Of a stretch of DNA of 33,166 nucleotides, positions 16,878 to 24,437 are shown piece after piece; position 1 is the stretch's first letter, and each line of letters begins with the position of its first letter. This stretch comes from an uncultured Desulfovibrio sp. (lineage in GTDB: Bacteria; Desulfobacterota; Desulfovibrionia; Desulfovibrionales; Desulfovibrionaceae). Location: contig CALBAX010000097.1 in the NCBI GenBank assembly GCA_937926875.1, positions 1 to 33,166 on the forward strand, read 5' to 3'. Under the pieces are notes generated by a model, which saw only the letters and a program-made list of their open reading frames with translations, had not been told where the DNA came from and did not search any database. The position numbers were made by a program, and so were the translations under genes.

Positions 16878-17432
16878 TTAACGGTTGAAGGAGCGGGCGA
16901 AGAGGTCCTGGATGGCGTCGCGGCCGTTGTCTTCCAGGAAGCGGGTGCCCGTAGCGGCAAAGTGGGCATGCTCGATGACGGGCTTTTCCACCGGGGTCCA
17001 GACTTCCTTGTCCCAGGTGAACCAGCCGTTCTTGGGCTGGTCGAACACCAGCAGGGGCTTGTTGCAGATCTTGGCGAATTCGGCGCCCCAGCCGGTGCCG
17101 CCCTTGACGGTGTTGTCGGGCTGGATGGCACCGATGACGATGACCTGGTTGCCGCTGCTGACCTGCCAGCAGATGGACTGCAACACTTTGCGGAAGATGG
17201 GGGCGCGGGTATATTCGCGGTTCATGAGCTTGGAGACGTAGGTCAGGCTCACGTCCTTGAGCGCCAGCTCTTCGGAGGTAAGCACACGCACGCCGCGCTT
17301 GCGCTCGATCTGATGACCTTCAAAGCTGTAGTTGACTTCTTCGATGCCCCAGCCTTCGGCCAGAGCGCCGAAAAACTGTTCGGTCCCGGCAGCGCCGCCG
17401 CTGTAGAGAACACACTGTTTGGGATTGAGCAT
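16878..17432 (-). CDS. Conserved-looking protein, possible SLOG/Rossmann fold, unknown function
   Basis: A 184-residue soluble protein. The N terminus CVLYSGGAAGTEQFFGALAE has the glycine-rich turn seen in SLOG (LOG/DprA-like nucleotide-binding) proteins, and NQVIVIGAIQPDNTVKGGTG followed by GWGAEFAKICNKPLLVFDQ resembles the second strand-turn and the 'pick the right item' helix of that fold. W-rich NGWFTWDKEVW and a C terminus ending in FARSFNR follow. No catalytic residues can be assigned with confidence, and I do not recognise a named family. GAGGAGG lies 7 bases before the ATG at 17432, so it is well translated. It stands alone between terminators. Confidence 0.7.
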   Translation of the reverse strand: MLNPKQCVLYSGGAAGTEQFFGALAEGWGIEEVNYSFEGHQIERKRGVRVLTSEELALKDVSLTYVSKLMNREYTRAPIFRKVLQSICWQVSSGNQVIVIGAIQPDNTVKGGTGWGAEFAKICNKPLLVFDQPKNGWFTWDKEVWTPVEKPVIEHAHFAATGTRFLEDNGRDAIQDLFARSFNR

Positions 17433-17594
17433 GCAAGCCTCCTCATTAAGATTGCTTCGTGCGGTACTCCCGGCACGTCTTTCACATCATGGCAGAATTT
17501 GCCGCGCTCGGCAAGGCGGGGGGCCTGTCCCGCGCCCTGCGCGGCGGTGGGGTATGCTGTTTTTTCCTGCTGTCCGTCACGGTCCTTTGCCAAT

Positions 17595-17625
17595 AAAAAA
17601 GCCCCGGAAGCGATGCACCCGGGGC
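17595..17625 (-). terminator. Rho-independent terminator of the RRM gene
   Basis: GCCCCGG (17601-17607) pairs with CCGGGGC (17619-17625), with six adenines at 17595-17600 giving the U-run. It lies 25 bases past the stop. Confidence 0.8.
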
Positions 17626-17649
17626 GTTTCTTATGTCCGCGGGAATCCC

Positions 17650-17916
17650 CTAGTAGCGGGGAGGACGCGGGGCGCGGGGTTTGGCTTCGTTGACGCGAAG
17701 GGTGCGACCACCAAAGCTGTAGTTATCCAGAGCTTCGATGGCAGCCTGAGCTTCACCGTCTTCCATTTCCACGAAGCCGAAGCCGCGGGCACGGCCGGTT
17801 TCCCTGTCGCTGACCAGTTTCACCGACAGAACTTTGCCGTATTCGGCAAAAAGATCCTGCACCTGTTCTTCAGTAGCGGCCCAGGGGAGGTTCCCAACAT
17901 AGATGGACTTGGACAT
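17650..17916 (-). CDS. Single-RRM RNA-binding protein
   Basis: An 88-residue protein that is essentially one RNA recognition motif. RNP2 is SIYVGNLPW (3-11) and RNP1 is ARGFGFVEM; a basic, Pro/Arg-rich tail (AKPRAPRPPRY) follows. Bacterial RRM proteins of this size bind single-stranded RNA; in cyanobacteria relatives respond to cold, but the target here is unknown. I start at the ATG at 17916 because it begins the RRM and has GAGGG 10 bases upstream; the 30-codon extension is non-conserved in character. A perfect minus-strand TTGACA at 18020-18025 with a poor -10 would give a leader of about 75-80 bases. Confidence 0.9.
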   Translation of the reverse strand: MSKSIYVGNLPWAATEEQVQDLFAEYGKVLSVKLVSDRETGRARGFGFVEMEDGEAQAAIEALDNYSFGGRTLRVNEAKPRAPRPPRY

Positions 17917-18605
17917 GAAAAAACACCCTCTCGAAAATGACAGACACACCGCATGCAATCCCCAAAACAGCTTGAAGACCTGCGGCAATTGAGAAAACAG
18001 AAACATGCTTTGCGGGGCTTGTCAACGCAGACCGGCGGAAAAAGTCCGTTATTTCTTGATTTTTCGGTTTTATAGCCCCGTTTTCGGGGACCCGCCGGGG
18101 GGCGAACAGGCTGAATTATCAGGCAAAGAAGAGGGGGATAGACCAGCGTTCGCGTTTTTTTTCACAAAATGATTTTTCTTTGCGCAAAGGTGCCAGGATG
18201 GCTGGAAAAATACTGGTTGAGCGCACAACCTTTAGTTTGGGAAGAGGCGGGGCGGACGTGCCGCTGTGAAGGAGGCCGGGCAGATGGGAACAGGTGGAGA
18301 TGGGCTGCAACAGGGCCGGGGCACGCAGCAGGAGCGGTCCACGGGAGCGTCCTGCCAGGAGGAAGGCAACGGATGTCCAGCGGCAGGGGGGTGCAGGGCA
18401 AAAACAGGGGCGAGAGCGGGCCTGCCGGAAAGGCTGTGCCCTGCGCCCTTGTCAGGCCAGATACCGGCAAAGGGCAGGGCTGGCGGCGACGGAGGCCGCC
18501 AGGACGGGCGGACTCGTACAGACCTGCCCTGGAGCAAGCATGCGGAGAGTACCGGAGCCCCCCCGGATGCCGCGCCCTGGGGAGGATGGCGCGCGGAGGA
18601 AAGGG

Positions 18606-18635
18606 GCCCCTTTGCGCCGGACAAAGGGGGCTTTT
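18606..18635 (+). terminator. Hairpin with short T-run in the dnaB 3' region
   Basis: GCCCCTTTG (18606-18614) pairs with CAAAGGGGGC (18622-18631, one bulged G), followed by TTTT on the plus strand. No plus-strand gene ends here, so it may instead serve the dnaB transcript on the minus strand as a second stem. Confidence 0.3.
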
Positions 18636-18677
18636 CCCGGATCGGCCCGGAGGCCGTGCCCGTCAGTGGCTGGCGGC

Positions 18678-18711
18678 GCCCCGCAGGCATCGGCAGCGAT
18701 GCGGGCGGGGC
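18678..18711 (-). terminator. Strong stem-loop directly after dnaB
   Basis: Nested stems GCCCCGC...GCGGGGC (18678-18684, 18705-18711) and GCATCG...CGATGC (18687-18692, 18697-18702) with a 4-base loop, 17 bases after the dnaB stop. There is no U-run, so it may protect the 3' end or act with Rho. Confidence 0.45.
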
Positions 18712-18728
18712 TCCTCATCCGTGAGCCG

Positions 18729-20195
18729 TCATTGCGGCGTTTCCGAGGGGGCCCAGTCGGGGGCCAGGTCTTCGAAGGCCGTATAGGGCGACATGTAGAG
18801 CAGTTCGGCCACGCCCACGGGCCCGTTGCGCTGCTTGCCGATGATGATCTCGGCGATGCCCTGTACCGGCCGGTCGGCAGGCTTGGTGAACTTGTACACG
18901 TCGTCGCGGTAGACGAACATGATGACGTCGGCGTCCTGTTCGATGGCGCCCGATTCGCGCAGGTCCGAGAGCATGGGGCGCTTGTCGCCGCGTTCTTCCA
19001 CTTTTCGGTTGAGCTGCGAAAGGGCCACCACGGGCACGTTCATCTCCTTGGCCAGGCCCTTGAGGGAGCGGGAGATGTCCGAGATCTCCAGTTCGCGCGA
19101 GTCGGTGCGGCGGCTGGTGCGCATGAGCTGGAGGTAGTCCACGATGACCAGGCCCAGGCCCTTTTCGGCCTTGAGGCGGCGGGCGCGGGCGCGCAGCTCC
19201 AGGGTGGTCAGGGCCGGCGTATCGTCGATGTAGATGGGCGCGCGCGAGATGACGTCGGCCGCGGCGTAAAGGTTGCTCCAGTCCGCGTCGGTGAGCAGGG
19301 CCGGGCGGCGCAGCTTGGACATGTCCACCTTGCCCCACACGGCCAGCATGCGCTGCATGAGCTGTTCCTTGCTCATTTCCAGCGAGAACACGGCCACGGG
19401 CACGCCCTGGCGGATGGCGGCATTGAGGCCCATGCAGAGCGAGAAGGCCGTCTTGCCCATACTGGGGCGGGCGGCCACGATGATGAGGTCCGAGGGCTGG
19501 AGCCCGGCGGTGAGCTTGTCCAGGCGCGTGTAGCCGGTGGTGACGCCGGTGATGACGTCGCGGGAGTCGGCCAGCTTGGACAGGTTCTCGAACACGCTGT
19601 CCACCAGCTCGCGGGCGCCGGTGAAGTCGCGGCCCGTGGTGCGCTGCGAGATGGCGAACACGGCCTGTTCGGATTCGTCCAGCAGGCTGCCCACCTCGCG
19701 CGAGGCGTCGTAGCAGTTGCTGATGATGGACGAGCAGGCGTTGATGAGGCCGCGTTGCAGGGCCTTGTCGCGCACGATGGTGGCGTAATATTCGGCATTG
19801 GCGCCGGAGACCACGGCCTGTGCCAGATCGGCCAGATAGACGGCCCCGCCGGCCTCTTCAAGGGCGTTGTTGCTCTTGAGCTGTTCGGCGGTGGAGATGA
19901 GGTCGATGGGCGCGCTCTTGCGGTACAGGTCCAGGAAGGCCCGGAAGATGGTGGCATGGGCCGGCAGATAGAAGTCCGTGTCCGCGATGAGGTCCACGAT
20001 GACGTGCATGAGCTGGGGCCGCATGAGGATGCCGCCCAGCACGGCCTGTTCGGCTTCGGGGCTGTGGGGCGGCACGCGCCGCAGCAGGTCGTTCTCCGCG
20101 GTGCGGGCGCGGTCGCTGCCCTCGGCGTTGCGGGGCGCGCCGGACTGGCGGGGGGACGGGGAGGGGGCGGAGCCGAAAGGTTCGTTGCTGGGCAT
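18729..20195 (-). CDS. dnaB: Replicative DNA helicase (DnaB)
   Basis: A 488-residue hexameric helicase that unwinds DNA ahead of the replication fork. An unusual Ser/Pro-rich leader of about 40 residues precedes the N-terminal domain (PHSPEAEQAVLGGILMRP, 43-60). The RecA-like motor begins near 212: Walker A is ARPSMGKTAF (242-251), Walker B is LVIVDYLQLM, and ALSQLNRKVEER and DLRESGAIEQDADVI complete the DnaB signature. No intein interrupts it. The ATG at 20195 has only a weak GAGA upstream. It lies downstream of rpsF-rpsR-rplI, as in many bacteria, but a terminator and a 370-base gap separate them. Confidence 0.96.
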   Translation of the reverse strand: MPSNEPFGSAPSPSPRQSGAPRNAEGSDRARTAENDLLRRVPPHSPEAEQAVLGGILMRPQLMHVIVDLIADTDFYLPAHATIFRAFLDLYRKSAPIDLISTAEQLKSNNALEEAGGAVYLADLAQAVVSGANAEYYATIVRDKALQRGLINACSSIISNCYDASREVGSLLDESEQAVFAISQRTTGRDFTGARELVDSVFENLSKLADSRDVITGVTTGYTRLDKLTAGLQPSDLIIVAARPSMGKTAFSLCMGLNAAIRQGVPVAVFSLEMSKEQLMQRMLAVWGKVDMSKLRRPALLTDADWSNLYAAADVISRAPIYIDDTPALTTLELRARARRLKAEKGLGLVIVDYLQLMRTSRRTDSRELEISDISRSLKGLAKEMNVPVVALSQLNRKVEERGDKRPMLSDLRESGAIEQDADVIMFVYRDDVYKFTKPADRPVQGIAEIIIGKQRNGPVGVAELLYMSPYTAFEDLAPDWAPSETPQ

Positions 20196-20562
20196 GATGG
20201 TCTCGCGGGTTCGGGATGGGATTATGTTGCCTGAAAGGGATACGGGTTGCGCAGGGGCCTGTCAATCAGGTGCCGGCGTCTGGGGAGGGCGTGGACAGTG
20301 CCTGCCGCGGCCCGGCGCACGGCGGGCCGCCTCCGCGTCGCCCGGCAGGGCGGCCGGGCCTTGTGGACGATGGGCACGGCCGGGAAGGCTCCGGGGCGGC
20401 ATATCTCCTCCATCCGGCGGGGAGCGCAGGGAGGGCTCACTGCCGGGGCCATTGGGGGCGCAGGCATCACGAGGGCCTACGGGCCTTGTCGCGGGGCGGG
20501 AGCGTGCACGGAGCCGGGGCGGTGCAGCACGCGGCGGCGCGGGGATGGAAGCGCCGGGCATG
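20196..20562. other. Intergenic DNA between rplI and dnaB
   Basis: About 370 GC-rich bases containing a candidate dnaB promoter near the dnaB side. I see no gene; the open frames are Arg/Gly-rich and without ribosome binding sites. Confidence 0.5.
20237..20265 (-). promoter_or_regulatory. Candidate dnaB promoter
   Basis: Minus-strand TTGACA (20260-20265) is followed after 17 bases by TATCCC (20237-20242). The -35 is perfect and the -10 is weak. It is about 40 bases upstream of the dnaB start. Confidence 0.45.
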
Positions 20563-20590
20563 AAAAAAGCCCCGCTCGATGAGCGGGGCT
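20563..20590 (-). terminator. Rho-independent terminator of the rpsF operon
   Basis: AGCCCCGCTC (20568-20577) and GAGCGGGGCT (20581-20590) form a perfect 10-bp stem with a 3-base loop; adenines at 20563-20568 give the U-run. It is 34 bases after the rplI stop. Confidence 0.92.
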
Positions 20591-20624
20591 TCGATCAGCA
20601 TTGGCCGGAAGACCGGCGCCTGCC

Positions 20625-21134
20625 TTATTCGGCTTCGGCGGCGGGAGCTTCAGCTTCGGCTTCGGGCTGGGCTTCTTCTTCCACCACGGGATGGTCGGAA
20701 ACGACCTTCACCGGCACGGTGGCCACGATGCTGGCGTGCAGGCGCACGCGCACGGGATGATCGCCCAGGGTACGGATGGGGGCGTCCATGAGGATGCGAC
20801 GACGGTCCACATCCACGCCCAGAGCGGCCAGGGCATCGCCGATGATGCTGCTGGTCACGGAGCCGTACAGCTTGTCGTTGTCGCCCACGTGCATGGGGAT
20901 GACGACTTCCAGGGCTTCCAGCTTGGCGCACAGGGCCTGGGCGTCAGCGCGCAGGGCGTCCATGCGTTCCTGGAGCTTCTTGCGTTCCAGTTCAAAGGCT
21001 TTCATGTTGGCTTCGGAAGCCACCATGGCCAGGCCCTGGGGCAGCAGGAAGTTACGGCCGTAGCCGGGCTTCACGGTGACGACGTCGCCAAGGTTGCCGA
21101 GATTTTCCACGTCGGCGCGGAGTATCAGTTTCAT
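20625..21134 (-). CDS. rplI: 50S ribosomal protein L9
   Basis: A 169-residue protein. The N-terminal 23S-binding domain is typical (MKLILRADVENLGNLGDVV, then KPGYGRNFLLPQGLA), followed by the long central helix (ERKKLQERMDALRADAQ) and the C-terminal domain with YGSVTSSIIGDAL. It is about 20 residues longer than the Escherichia coli protein because of an acidic Glu/Ala/Pro tail (EEEAQPEAEAEAPAAEAE), which is common in this lineage. Ten bases separate it from rpsR. Confidence 0.97.
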   Translation of the reverse strand: MKLILRADVENLGNLGDVVTVKPGYGRNFLLPQGLAMVASEANMKAFELERKKLQERMDALRADAQALCAKLEALEVVIPMHVGDNDKLYGSVTSSIIGDALAALGVDVDRRRILMDAPIRTLGDHPVRVRLHASIVATVPVKVVSDHPVVEEEAQPEAEAEAPAAEAE

Positions 21135-21144
21135 GTGCGCCTCC

Positions 21145-21408
21145 TTAGATCATGCTCTTTTTCTTGACGGTGGAATCATGCGTGGCGGTGTAGATGAGCA
21201 GGGCCATCTGGCGGGCACGCTTGATCTCGCGGGTCAGCAGGCGCTGATGGTGCGCGCAGGTACCGGTGATGCGGCGGGCGATGATCTTGCCGCGTTCGGT
21301 GATGAAGTCGCGCAGGATGTCAGGGCGCTTGTAGTTCAGGGGCAGATCCTTGTCCGCGCAGAAGCGGCAGAACTTGCGACGGGGGGCAAACTTCTTCTTG
21401 AAAGCCAT
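21145..21408 (-). CDS. rpsR: 30S ribosomal protein S18 (zinc-ligand form)
   Basis: An 87-residue small-subunit protein with the signature KFCRFCADKD, DFITERGKIIARRITGTC and HHQRLLTREIKRARQMALL. The cysteines at 14, 17 and in TGTCAHH form the C+ pattern that can bind zinc; many paralogues lack it. Its ATG overlaps the rpsF stop by one base (TAATG), which implies coupled translation. S18 pairs with S6 on the platform of the 30S subunit. Confidence 0.97.
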   Translation of the reverse strand: MAFKKKFAPRRKFCRFCADKDLPLNYKRPDILRDFITERGKIIARRITGTCAHHQRLLTREIKRARQMALLIYTATHDSTVKKKSMI

Positions 21409-21710
21409 TACGCGACCTCCACTTCTTCAGCCAGTTTGACGGTCACGAACTTGAAGATGCCGTCGGTGATGCGCACGTTGCGTTCCAGTTCGGCCACCAG
21501 TTCGGCGGGAGCCTGGTACACGAGGCGCACATAGTAGCCGCGCATCTGCTTGCGCACGGGGTAGGCCAGATCGCGCATGCCCCAGTGATCCACTTCTTCC
21601 ATCACGCCGTTTTCGCGTTCCACCACGCCGGTCAGGGCGGTCAGGATGCCCTCACGGGTCTCGGCGGACAGCTCCGGCGAAAGGAGGAGCAGGGTTTCGA
21701 ATTTCCGCAT
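21408..21710 (-). CDS. rpsF: 30S ribosomal protein S6
   Basis: A 100-residue protein starting MRKFETLLLLSPEL, with MRDLAYPVRKQMRGYYVRL and a C terminus VTVKLAEEVEVA that lacks the poly-Glu tail that RimK modifies in Escherichia coli. I choose the ATG at 21710, with AAAGGAGA 5-7 bases upstream; the longer frame runs through the leader hairpin. It is the first gene of rpsF-rpsR-rplI, with a strong promoter about 60 bases upstream. Confidence 0.97.
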   Translation of the reverse strand: MRKFETLLLLSPELSAETREGILTALTGVVERENGVMEEVDHWGMRDLAYPVRKQMRGYYVRLVYQAPAELVAELERNVRITDGIFKFVTVKLAEEVEVA

Positions 21711-21736
21711 GGTTATCTCCTTTTGGACTGACAGCC

Positions 21737-21753
21737 CGTACCCCTCTGGTACG
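21737..21753 (-). promoter_or_regulatory. Leader hairpin of rpsF, possible S6:S18 binding site
   Basis: In the minus transcript CGTACC and GGTACG form a 6-bp stem with loop AGAGG, between the promoter and the rpsF ribosome binding site. Many bacteria regulate this operon by binding of the S6:S18 complex to a leader hairpin, so position fits. I cannot confirm the characteristic bulge. Confidence 0.4.
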
Positions 21754-21768
21754 AGCAAGGGAAGACGC

Positions 21769-21797
21769 TCTATAGCCGCAAGCGGCGCGCCTGTCAA
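21769..21797 (-). promoter_or_regulatory. Strong sigma-70 promoter of rpsF-rpsR-rplI
   Basis: Minus-strand TTGACA (21792-21797), a 17-base spacer, then TATAGA (21769-21774). Transcription would start about 50 bases before the rpsF ATG. Confidence 0.75.
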
Positions 21798-21910
21798 GTT
21801 TTTGGCCGCAAAAGCGGCGGAAAAATCTTTTTTGGAGCGATCGCGGGGCCGTTCCCCCCTCCGTCACGGGGGGCAGGCTAGCCCGCATGTCCGGGTGCCG
21901 CGCGACGGCC

Positions 21911-23038
21911 TCACTTGTGATACACGCGCGGGCTGCCCTGGCCCAGCAGGCAGAGCAGCTCGTACGGGAAGCCGCCGCAGGCTTCGGCCAGCTCGTCGAT
22001 ATGGACGGGCGTCTCGCCCGGTGCGGCAGGGCCGCCCAGCAGCCAGACCTGGTCGCCGGCGCGGGCCGGCAGGCCCGTGACGTCGATCATGAACATGCCC
22101 ATGCAGATGCGGCCCACCTGGGGCGCACGATGGCCGTTGACCAGTACATGGATGCGGCCGGAGGCACCGCGGGGATAGCCCGTGGCATAGCCCGCGCCCA
22201 CCACGGCCACGCTCATCCCGCGCGGGGCGATGAAGGTCTGACCGTAGGAGATGCCTTCGCCGGGCTTGAGGTGACGCACCTGCAACAGGGGGGCGCTCAC
22301 TTCCATGACGGGTTCCAGGCCCGCGCCGCGTCCCTCCCAGGCCGTGCCCCGGAAGGGGTTGCCGCCGTAGAGCGAAAAGCCCGGACGGCAGAGCTCGAAG
22401 CGGCTCTCGGGCCAGCCCATGGTCCCGGCCGAATTGGCCAGGGATCGTTTGAGGGCCGGGAAGGCCGCCCGCAGGCTGTCGGTCATGGCCGTGAACTTTT
22501 CCAGCTGGCGGCGGGTGAAATCTTCTTTTTCCGGCATGTCGGCACAGGGGAAATGCGAGACGGCCAGGGAGGGCTTGAGGCCGGGACAGGTGCGCAGGCG
22601 CTCCACAAGGGCCGGGATGTCTTCCGCGCTGAAGCCCAGACGGCTCATGCCGGTGTCCAGTTTGACGGCCACGCTCCAGGGATCGGCGGGGCTGCCCAGG
22701 GCGGCGGCCTTTTCCAGGGCATCGAAACCGGTGATGAGGGGCGTCAGGCCGCAGGCGCTGGCCTGCTGCCAGTCTTCGTGGTTCTGGCAGCCCAGCAGGG
22801 GCAGGATGGTCTGGGCCAGGCCGTTCTGGCGCAGGCAGATGCCCTCCGCCACGGTGCCCACGGCAAAATGGCGGGCGCCGGCGGCGTCCAGGGCGTGGGC
22901 CACTTCGGTCATGCCATGACCGTAGGCATCGGATTTGATGACAGGCATGAGTCTGTCGGGCCGGCCCATGCGGCTGAAGTTGCGGACAAGGGCTCCCAGG
23001 CGGATATGACAGCGGGAAGGGGTGAAAGTGCAGCTCAT
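21911..23038 (-). CDS. alr: Alanine racemase
   Basis: A 375-residue PLP enzyme that makes D-alanine for peptidoglycan. The PLP lysine is K35 in PVIKSDAYGHG (32-42); the second catalytic base is Y265 in GISYGQTF (262-269); KLDTGMSRLGF (126-136) and RPGFSLYGGNP (218-228) are also diagnostic. Length is standard. The ATG at 23038 has GAGGAG 7 bases upstream; the 28-codon extension is rejected since it lacks a ribosome binding site. It diverges from tgt. Confidence 0.95.
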   Translation of the reverse strand: MSCTFTPSRCHIRLGALVRNFSRMGRPDRLMPVIKSDAYGHGMTEVAHALDAAGARHFAVGTVAEGICLRQNGLAQTILPLLGCQNHEDWQQASACGLTPLITGFDALEKAAALGSPADPWSVAVKLDTGMSRLGFSAEDIPALVERLRTCPGLKPSLAVSHFPCADMPEKEDFTRRQLEKFTAMTDSLRAAFPALKRSLANSAGTMGWPESRFELCRPGFSLYGGNPFRGTAWEGRGAGLEPVMEVSAPLLQVRHLKPGEGISYGQTFIAPRGMSVAVVGAGYATGYPRGASGRIHVLVNGHRAPQVGRICMGMFMIDVTGLPARAGDQVWLLGGPAAPGETPVHIDELAEACGGFPYELLCLLGQGSPRVYHK

Positions 23039-23068
23039 GACGGCTCCTCGGATGAAAAACAGGGAGGC

Positions 23069-23097
23069 AGCATAGCAACATTGCCCGGCAGGCACAA
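23069..23097 (-). promoter_or_regulatory. Candidate alr promoter
   Basis: Minus-strand TTGTGC (23092-23097), 17 bases, then TATGCT (23069-23074), about 30 bases upstream of the alr start. Confidence 0.35.
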
Positions 23098-23163
23098 GGA
23101 AACTCTGCCACGATCTCGGCAACGGCCGGGTTTGACAGGCAAAAGATCCCGCCTCCGGACAGC

Positions 23164-23192
23164 TTGTCTTTCCGCGGCCATCCGGCTAGTCT
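23164..23192 (+). promoter_or_regulatory. Candidate tgt promoter very close to the start codon
   Basis: TTGTCT (23164-23169), 17 bases, then TAGTCT (23187-23192). Transcription would begin at or next to the ATG at 23200, so the mRNA may be leaderless; no Shine-Dalgarno sequence is present in CTGCCCCCC before the ATG. Confidence 0.35.
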
Positions 23193-23199
23193 GCCCCCC

Positions 23200-24339
23200 A
23201 TGACACGATCCGTCTATACACTCGAACACAGCGACAATGCGGCCCGCGCCGGCCAGGTACGTACGGCACACGGCGTCATCCCCACCCCCATCTTCATGCC
23301 CGTGGGCACCGTGGGCTCGGTCAAGGCCATCGCGCCGGACGACCTGGCCGCCATCGGCGCGCCCATCATCCTGGGCAATACCTACCACCTTTACCTGCGT
23401 CCCGGTGACGAGCTGGTGGCCCGGCACGGCGGCCTGCACGGTTTTGCCTCCTGGCCCGGCGCGATCCTCACCGACAGCGGCGGCTTCCAGGTCTTCAGCC
23501 TCAGTTCCCTGCGCAAGATCCGGGAGGAAGGCGTGGAGTTCCGTTCCCATCTGGACGGCTCCAGGCATCTGTTCACGCCCGAGAGCGTGGTGGGCATCCA
23601 GCGCAACCTCAATTCCGACATCATGATGGTGCTGGATGAGTGCGTGCCCTACGGGGCGGACTATGCCTACACGGAAAAGTCCCTGGCCCTGACCACGCGC
23701 TGGGCCCTGCGCGCCCGTGCGGCCTATCCGCAGGGCAGCGGCCAGAACCTGCTGTTCGCCATCACCCAGGGCGGTTTTTTCAAGGATCTGCGCAAGCGCT
23801 CCATCGAGGAGCTGTGCTGCCACGATTTCGACGGTTTCGCCATCGGCGGCCTTTCGGTGGGCGAGAGCAAGCACATGCTCTACGACTTCATGTACGAAGT
23901 GGCGCCCCAGCTGCCCAAGGACAAGCCCCGCTACCTCATGGGCGTGGGCACGCCCCTGGACATCGCCCACGGCATCAATGCCGGCATCGACATGTTCGAC
24001 TGCGTGCTGCCCACCCGCAACGCGCGCAACGGCACGCTCTATACCTCGCTGGGCAAGGTGAACATCAAGCGCAAGGAATACGCCGAGGACGACAGCCCCC
24101 TGGATCCGGCCTGTGACTGCTACACCTGCCGGACCTTCTCCCGTGCCTATCTGCGGCATCTGTATGTCAGCAAGGAGCTGCTGGCCTTCCGCCTCAACTC
24201 CCTGCACAACCTGACCTACTTCCTCAATGTGGTCAGGCAGGCACGCCAGGCCATCCTGGAAAACCGTTACGCCTCCTTCCTGGCCCATATGGAAAGTCTT
24301 TATCCCGATGAGGCGGCCCAGGGACAAGGCATTCGCTAA
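23200..24339 (+). CDS. tgt: Queuine/preQ1 tRNA-ribosyltransferase
   Basis: A 379-residue enzyme that swaps guanine-34 for preQ1 in the anticodon of GUN tRNAs. The general-base aspartate is D92 in TDSGGFQVFS (91-100), the nucleophile D267 in FDCVLPTRNARNG, and zinc is held by C305, C307, C310 (CDCYTC) and H336. MMVLDECVPY (142-151) and AIGGLSVGE (214-222) are further family marks. I start at the ATG at 23200; an in-frame TTG at 23164 would add residues not typical of the family. There is no ribosome binding site ahead of the ATG, which is odd for this window. It is divergent from alr. Confidence 0.95.
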   Translation: MTRSVYTLEHSDNAARAGQVRTAHGVIPTPIFMPVGTVGSVKAIAPDDLAAIGAPIILGNTYHLYLRPGDELVARHGGLHGFASWPGAILTDSGGFQVFSLSSLRKIREEGVEFRSHLDGSRHLFTPESVVGIQRNLNSDIMMVLDECVPYGADYAYTEKSLALTTRWALRARAAYPQGSGQNLLFAITQGGFFKDLRKRSIEELCCHDFDGFAIGGLSVGESKHMLYDFMYEVAPQLPKDKPRYLMGVGTPLDIAHGINAGIDMFDCVLPTRNARNGTLYTSLGKVNIKRKEYAEDDSPLDPACDCYTCRTFSRAYLRHLYVSKELLAFRLNSLHNLTYFLNVVRQARQAILENRYASFLAHMESLYPDEAAQGQGIR

Positions 24340-24437
24340 CGGCCCGTGAGCACTGGAAAATAGTATAAAGTTGATTTTTTATATCAATTTTTGGTAGGAT
24401 GGCGGCACGCTCCGCATCCTGAACCAAGTGAGGGACC

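Larger units (their letters stand above)
17917..18728. other. Large intergenic region downstream of dnaB, no gene seen
   Basis: About 810 bases between dnaB and the RRM gene, both on the minus strand. The RRM gene side is AT-rich with a CCCCG/CGGGG hairpin near 18077-18090; the dnaB side is very GC-rich. Open frames on either strand give Arg/Gly/Pro-rich translations with no domain. The region also holds the hairpins listed at 18606 and 18678. Confidence 0.5.

Noticed and set aside
16313..17131. Long frame starting at 17131 that would fuse extra sequence to AhbB
   Set aside because: The extra 114 codons overlap the SLOG-like gene in another frame and cross a terminator; the ATG at 16789 has a clear GAGGAA site and gives the normal family length.
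18162..18724. Several 100-200 codon frames on both strands downstream of dnaB
   Set aside because: All overlap each other, lack ribosome binding sites and give Pro/Arg/Gly-rich sequence; hairpins there fit an intergenic region.
18294..20234. 646-codon plus-strand open frame opposite dnaB
   Set aside because: It covers the whole dnaB gene on the wrong strand and continues into non-coding DNA. Its composition is low-complexity Gly/Ala/Val/His, while dnaB on the minus strand has all expected motifs.
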